Assembly: GCA_035652095.1 (NCBI GenBank)
Contig: DASREM010000010.1
Location: 1 to 33,057, forward strand
Source: DASREM01 sp035652095
GTDB lineage: Bacteria; Acidobacteriota; Terriglobia; Terriglobales; Acidobacteriaceae
Direction of reading: 5' to 3'
DNA: 33,057 nt
Shown: positions 32,082 through 33,057 of the stretch, piece by piece
How the letters are laid out: each line of letters starts with the position of its first letter
Position numbering within the stretch: the first letter of the stretch is position 1
Notes under the pieces: model-generated
Told to the model about the DNA's origin: nothing
Databases searched by the model: none
Seen by the model: only the letters and a program-made list of their open reading frames with translations
Program-made: the position numbers and the translations under genes

Positions 32082-32630
32082 CTAGGCTCGGGCGCCGGCA
32101 GCGGCAACGGGCTCAGGAGTGGTCTCCTTGGCTTTTACGTCCTCGCCGTTGGATTTCTGCGGCTGTCCAGGCTGGCCAGCCTTGCGAATATCGATGCCGC
32201 CCTTGAAAAAGGCACCGTCTTCGATCGAGATGCGCGCCGCGACCACATCGCCAGTGAGCGATCCGTCACTGCGGATGTCAACCCGGTCGCTAGCGGTCAG
32301 ATTGCCACGCACCTTGCCGAGGACCACGATTTCGCGGGCGTTGATATTGGCGGACACCACACCATTGCGGCCGACGGTCACGCGGTTGCCGGAAAGGTTA
32401 ATGGAGCCCTCGACGCGGCCATCGATGTAGAGCGACTCCGAACCAGTCACTTCGCCCTTGATCACCAGCGACTTTCCGATCGTGGCCTGCTCTGCCGTGT
32501 TGGTGGATACCGGACGCGGGGCGGGAGCTTCGCTCACGCTGGATTGCGTCGGGGTGGACATGGCAGGACGCTCCGGCTCCGGAGTGCCCGGCCGAGCGGG
32601 GGTCGTAGGCTGATTAGTGGGCTTCCACAT
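32082..32630 (-). CDS. Bactofilin (polymer-forming cytoskeletal protein)
   Basis: This 182-aa protein has a disordered Pro/Thr-rich N-terminal tail (about 1-45), the bactofilin right-handed beta-helix at about 48-150 (TIGKSLVIKGEVTGSESLYIDG, GNRVTVGRNGVV, VVLGKVRGNLTASDRVDIRS, GDVVAARISIEDGAFFKGGI) and a Lys/Glu/Pro/Ala-rich tail. Bactofilins self-assemble into filaments without nucleotide and help with cell shape or localisation. The ATG at 32630 is preceded by AAGGA at a rather long spacing. ATG at residue 24 is an alternative start. No peptidoglycan-hydrolase partner is adjacent. Confidence 0.9.
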   Translation of the reverse strand: MWKPTNQPTTPARPGTPEPERPAMSTPTQSSVSEAPAPRPVSTNTAEQATIGKSLVIKGEVTGSESLYIDGRVEGSINLSGNRVTVGRNGVVSANINAREIVVLGKVRGNLTASDRVDIRSDGSLTGDVVAARISIEDGAFFKGGIDIRKAGQPGQPQKSNGEDVKAKETTPEPVAAAGARA

Positions 32631-32696
32631 TGTTAAGAAAATCCTTTCCTTGTGATTGGGAGTGATTGGTTGGCCGCACTTGTGTGACCAATTCGC

Positions 32697-32702
32697 ATTG
32701 TA
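32697..32702 (-). promoter_or_regulatory. -10-like element before the bactofilin gene
   Basis: On the minus strand the sequence reads TACAAT, about 66 bases ahead of the bactofilin start. No convincing -35 hexamer is seen at 17 bases. The stretch 32631-32912 holds no gene that I can support. Confidence 0.35.
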
Positions 32703-32912
32703 CTCCGCAGTAGTCCAGAGTTGTTGTGGAAATCCTTTGTAGATGCTGATTTTTCGCGCACTTCGGCGTGGCCGTCCCTACGAGCATTCACCCAGCCAAA
32801 GTGTAATAATTCCCACAGCAGAGAAGTTTCGGCACGAGGCCTTAACAAAAGTGAACCGACCCGTGCACGAATGCCATCCACTGCGTCATAGGTACGATAG
32901 GGGGTTTCCCTT

Positions 32913-33057
32913 ATGGACGTTGAACGTGGGCATGTTACCCGCCCTGATAATACCGAGCACGCTCCTTATTACAGCCGCTACATTTCCGTTGTACCCGGAG
33001 CCGACATCATCGTGACCTTGCAGACGCAGGCAGAGGACATGGAGTCGCTGCGCGGGC
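32913..33057 (+). CDS. DinB-like protein, 5' end only
   Basis: The frame opens at ATG 32913, with GGGGG about 8 bases ahead, and runs off the window edge without a stop. The 48 visible residues (HAPYYSRYISVVPGADIIVTL in the middle) match the N-terminal helix of the DinB family, in which YY-x-RYI-x-V-P-x-x-D precedes the metal-binding helix. It is unlike the DinB protein at 1729-2220 in this region, so it would be a different subfamily. The call is limited by the truncation. Confidence 0.75.
   Translation, partial: MDVERGHVTRPDNTEHAPYYSRYISVVPGADIIVTLQTQAEDMESLRG

Noticed and set aside
1..33057. CRISPR array or insertion sequence
   Set aside because: No regularly spaced direct repeats with spacers were seen, and no transposase or integrase gene is present. 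The only inverted repeats are short intergenic palindromes.

Overview
The window reads as chromosomal DNA of a Gram-negative, moderately GC-rich soil-type bacterium. Acidobacteriota is my best guess. That guess is an inference from gene content: LpxC (so lipid A and an outer membrane), a carrier-protein cysteine pathway, separate GluRS and GlnRS, many small secreted PEGA-type or lineage-restricted proteins, and dispersed palindromic intergenic repeats. I see no phage, transposase, CRISPR array, tRNA or rRNA.

Layout. 1-4060: the 3' end of a DnaC-like ATPase, a UvrC-like protein lacking the C-terminal nuclease, a DinB protein, then on the minus strand a 520-aa protein with a RecB-type nuclease signature and a 64-aa protein. 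4280-8110: the tldD/tldE(pmbA) protease pair and an SPFH/prohibitin-like membrane protein. 8160-10730: an orphan OppD/DppD-type ATPase, a metallophosphoesterase and an RNase H-like protein with an extra C-terminal domain. 10737-11763: two minus-strand small proteins. 11830-15126: a compact cysM-mec-cysO-moeZ operon with a recognisable promoter, an inverted repeat over the -10 region and a strong terminator. This is the most coherent system here: sulfur is carried as a thiocarboxylate on a small ubiquitin-like protein, transferred to an activated serine, and cysteine is released by a JAMM protease. The carrier ends in Gly-Gly-Arg, not Gly-Gly, so it probably needs trimming before activation.

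15252-19701: a PEGA-domain secreted protein, a small exported protein preceded by a nested inverted-repeat element, a quinone oxidoreductase, an arylamine N-acetyltransferase and a DAGK-type lipid kinase. 19765-23665: glnS and gltX on the minus strand with a small secreted protein between them. 23894-27277: a 1127-aa membrane receptor with GAF-like, GGDEF and HD-GYP domains (cyclic di-GMP turnover). 27371-33057: an SDR oxidoreductase, a secreted LolA-like protein, lpxC with alternative hairpins upstream, an 82-aa protein, a membrane-anchored envelope protein with an unusually perfect ribosome binding site, a large inverted repeat, a bactofilin, and the 5' end of a second DinB-like gene.

Most genes are housekeeping or envelope-related. 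I did not find a clear multi-gene defence or secretion system. The points most worth following are the Gly-Gly-Arg sulfur carrier, the degenerate UvrC-like protein, the RecB-like protein and three structured non-coding stretches (13452-13494, 16540-16638, 29205-29242).
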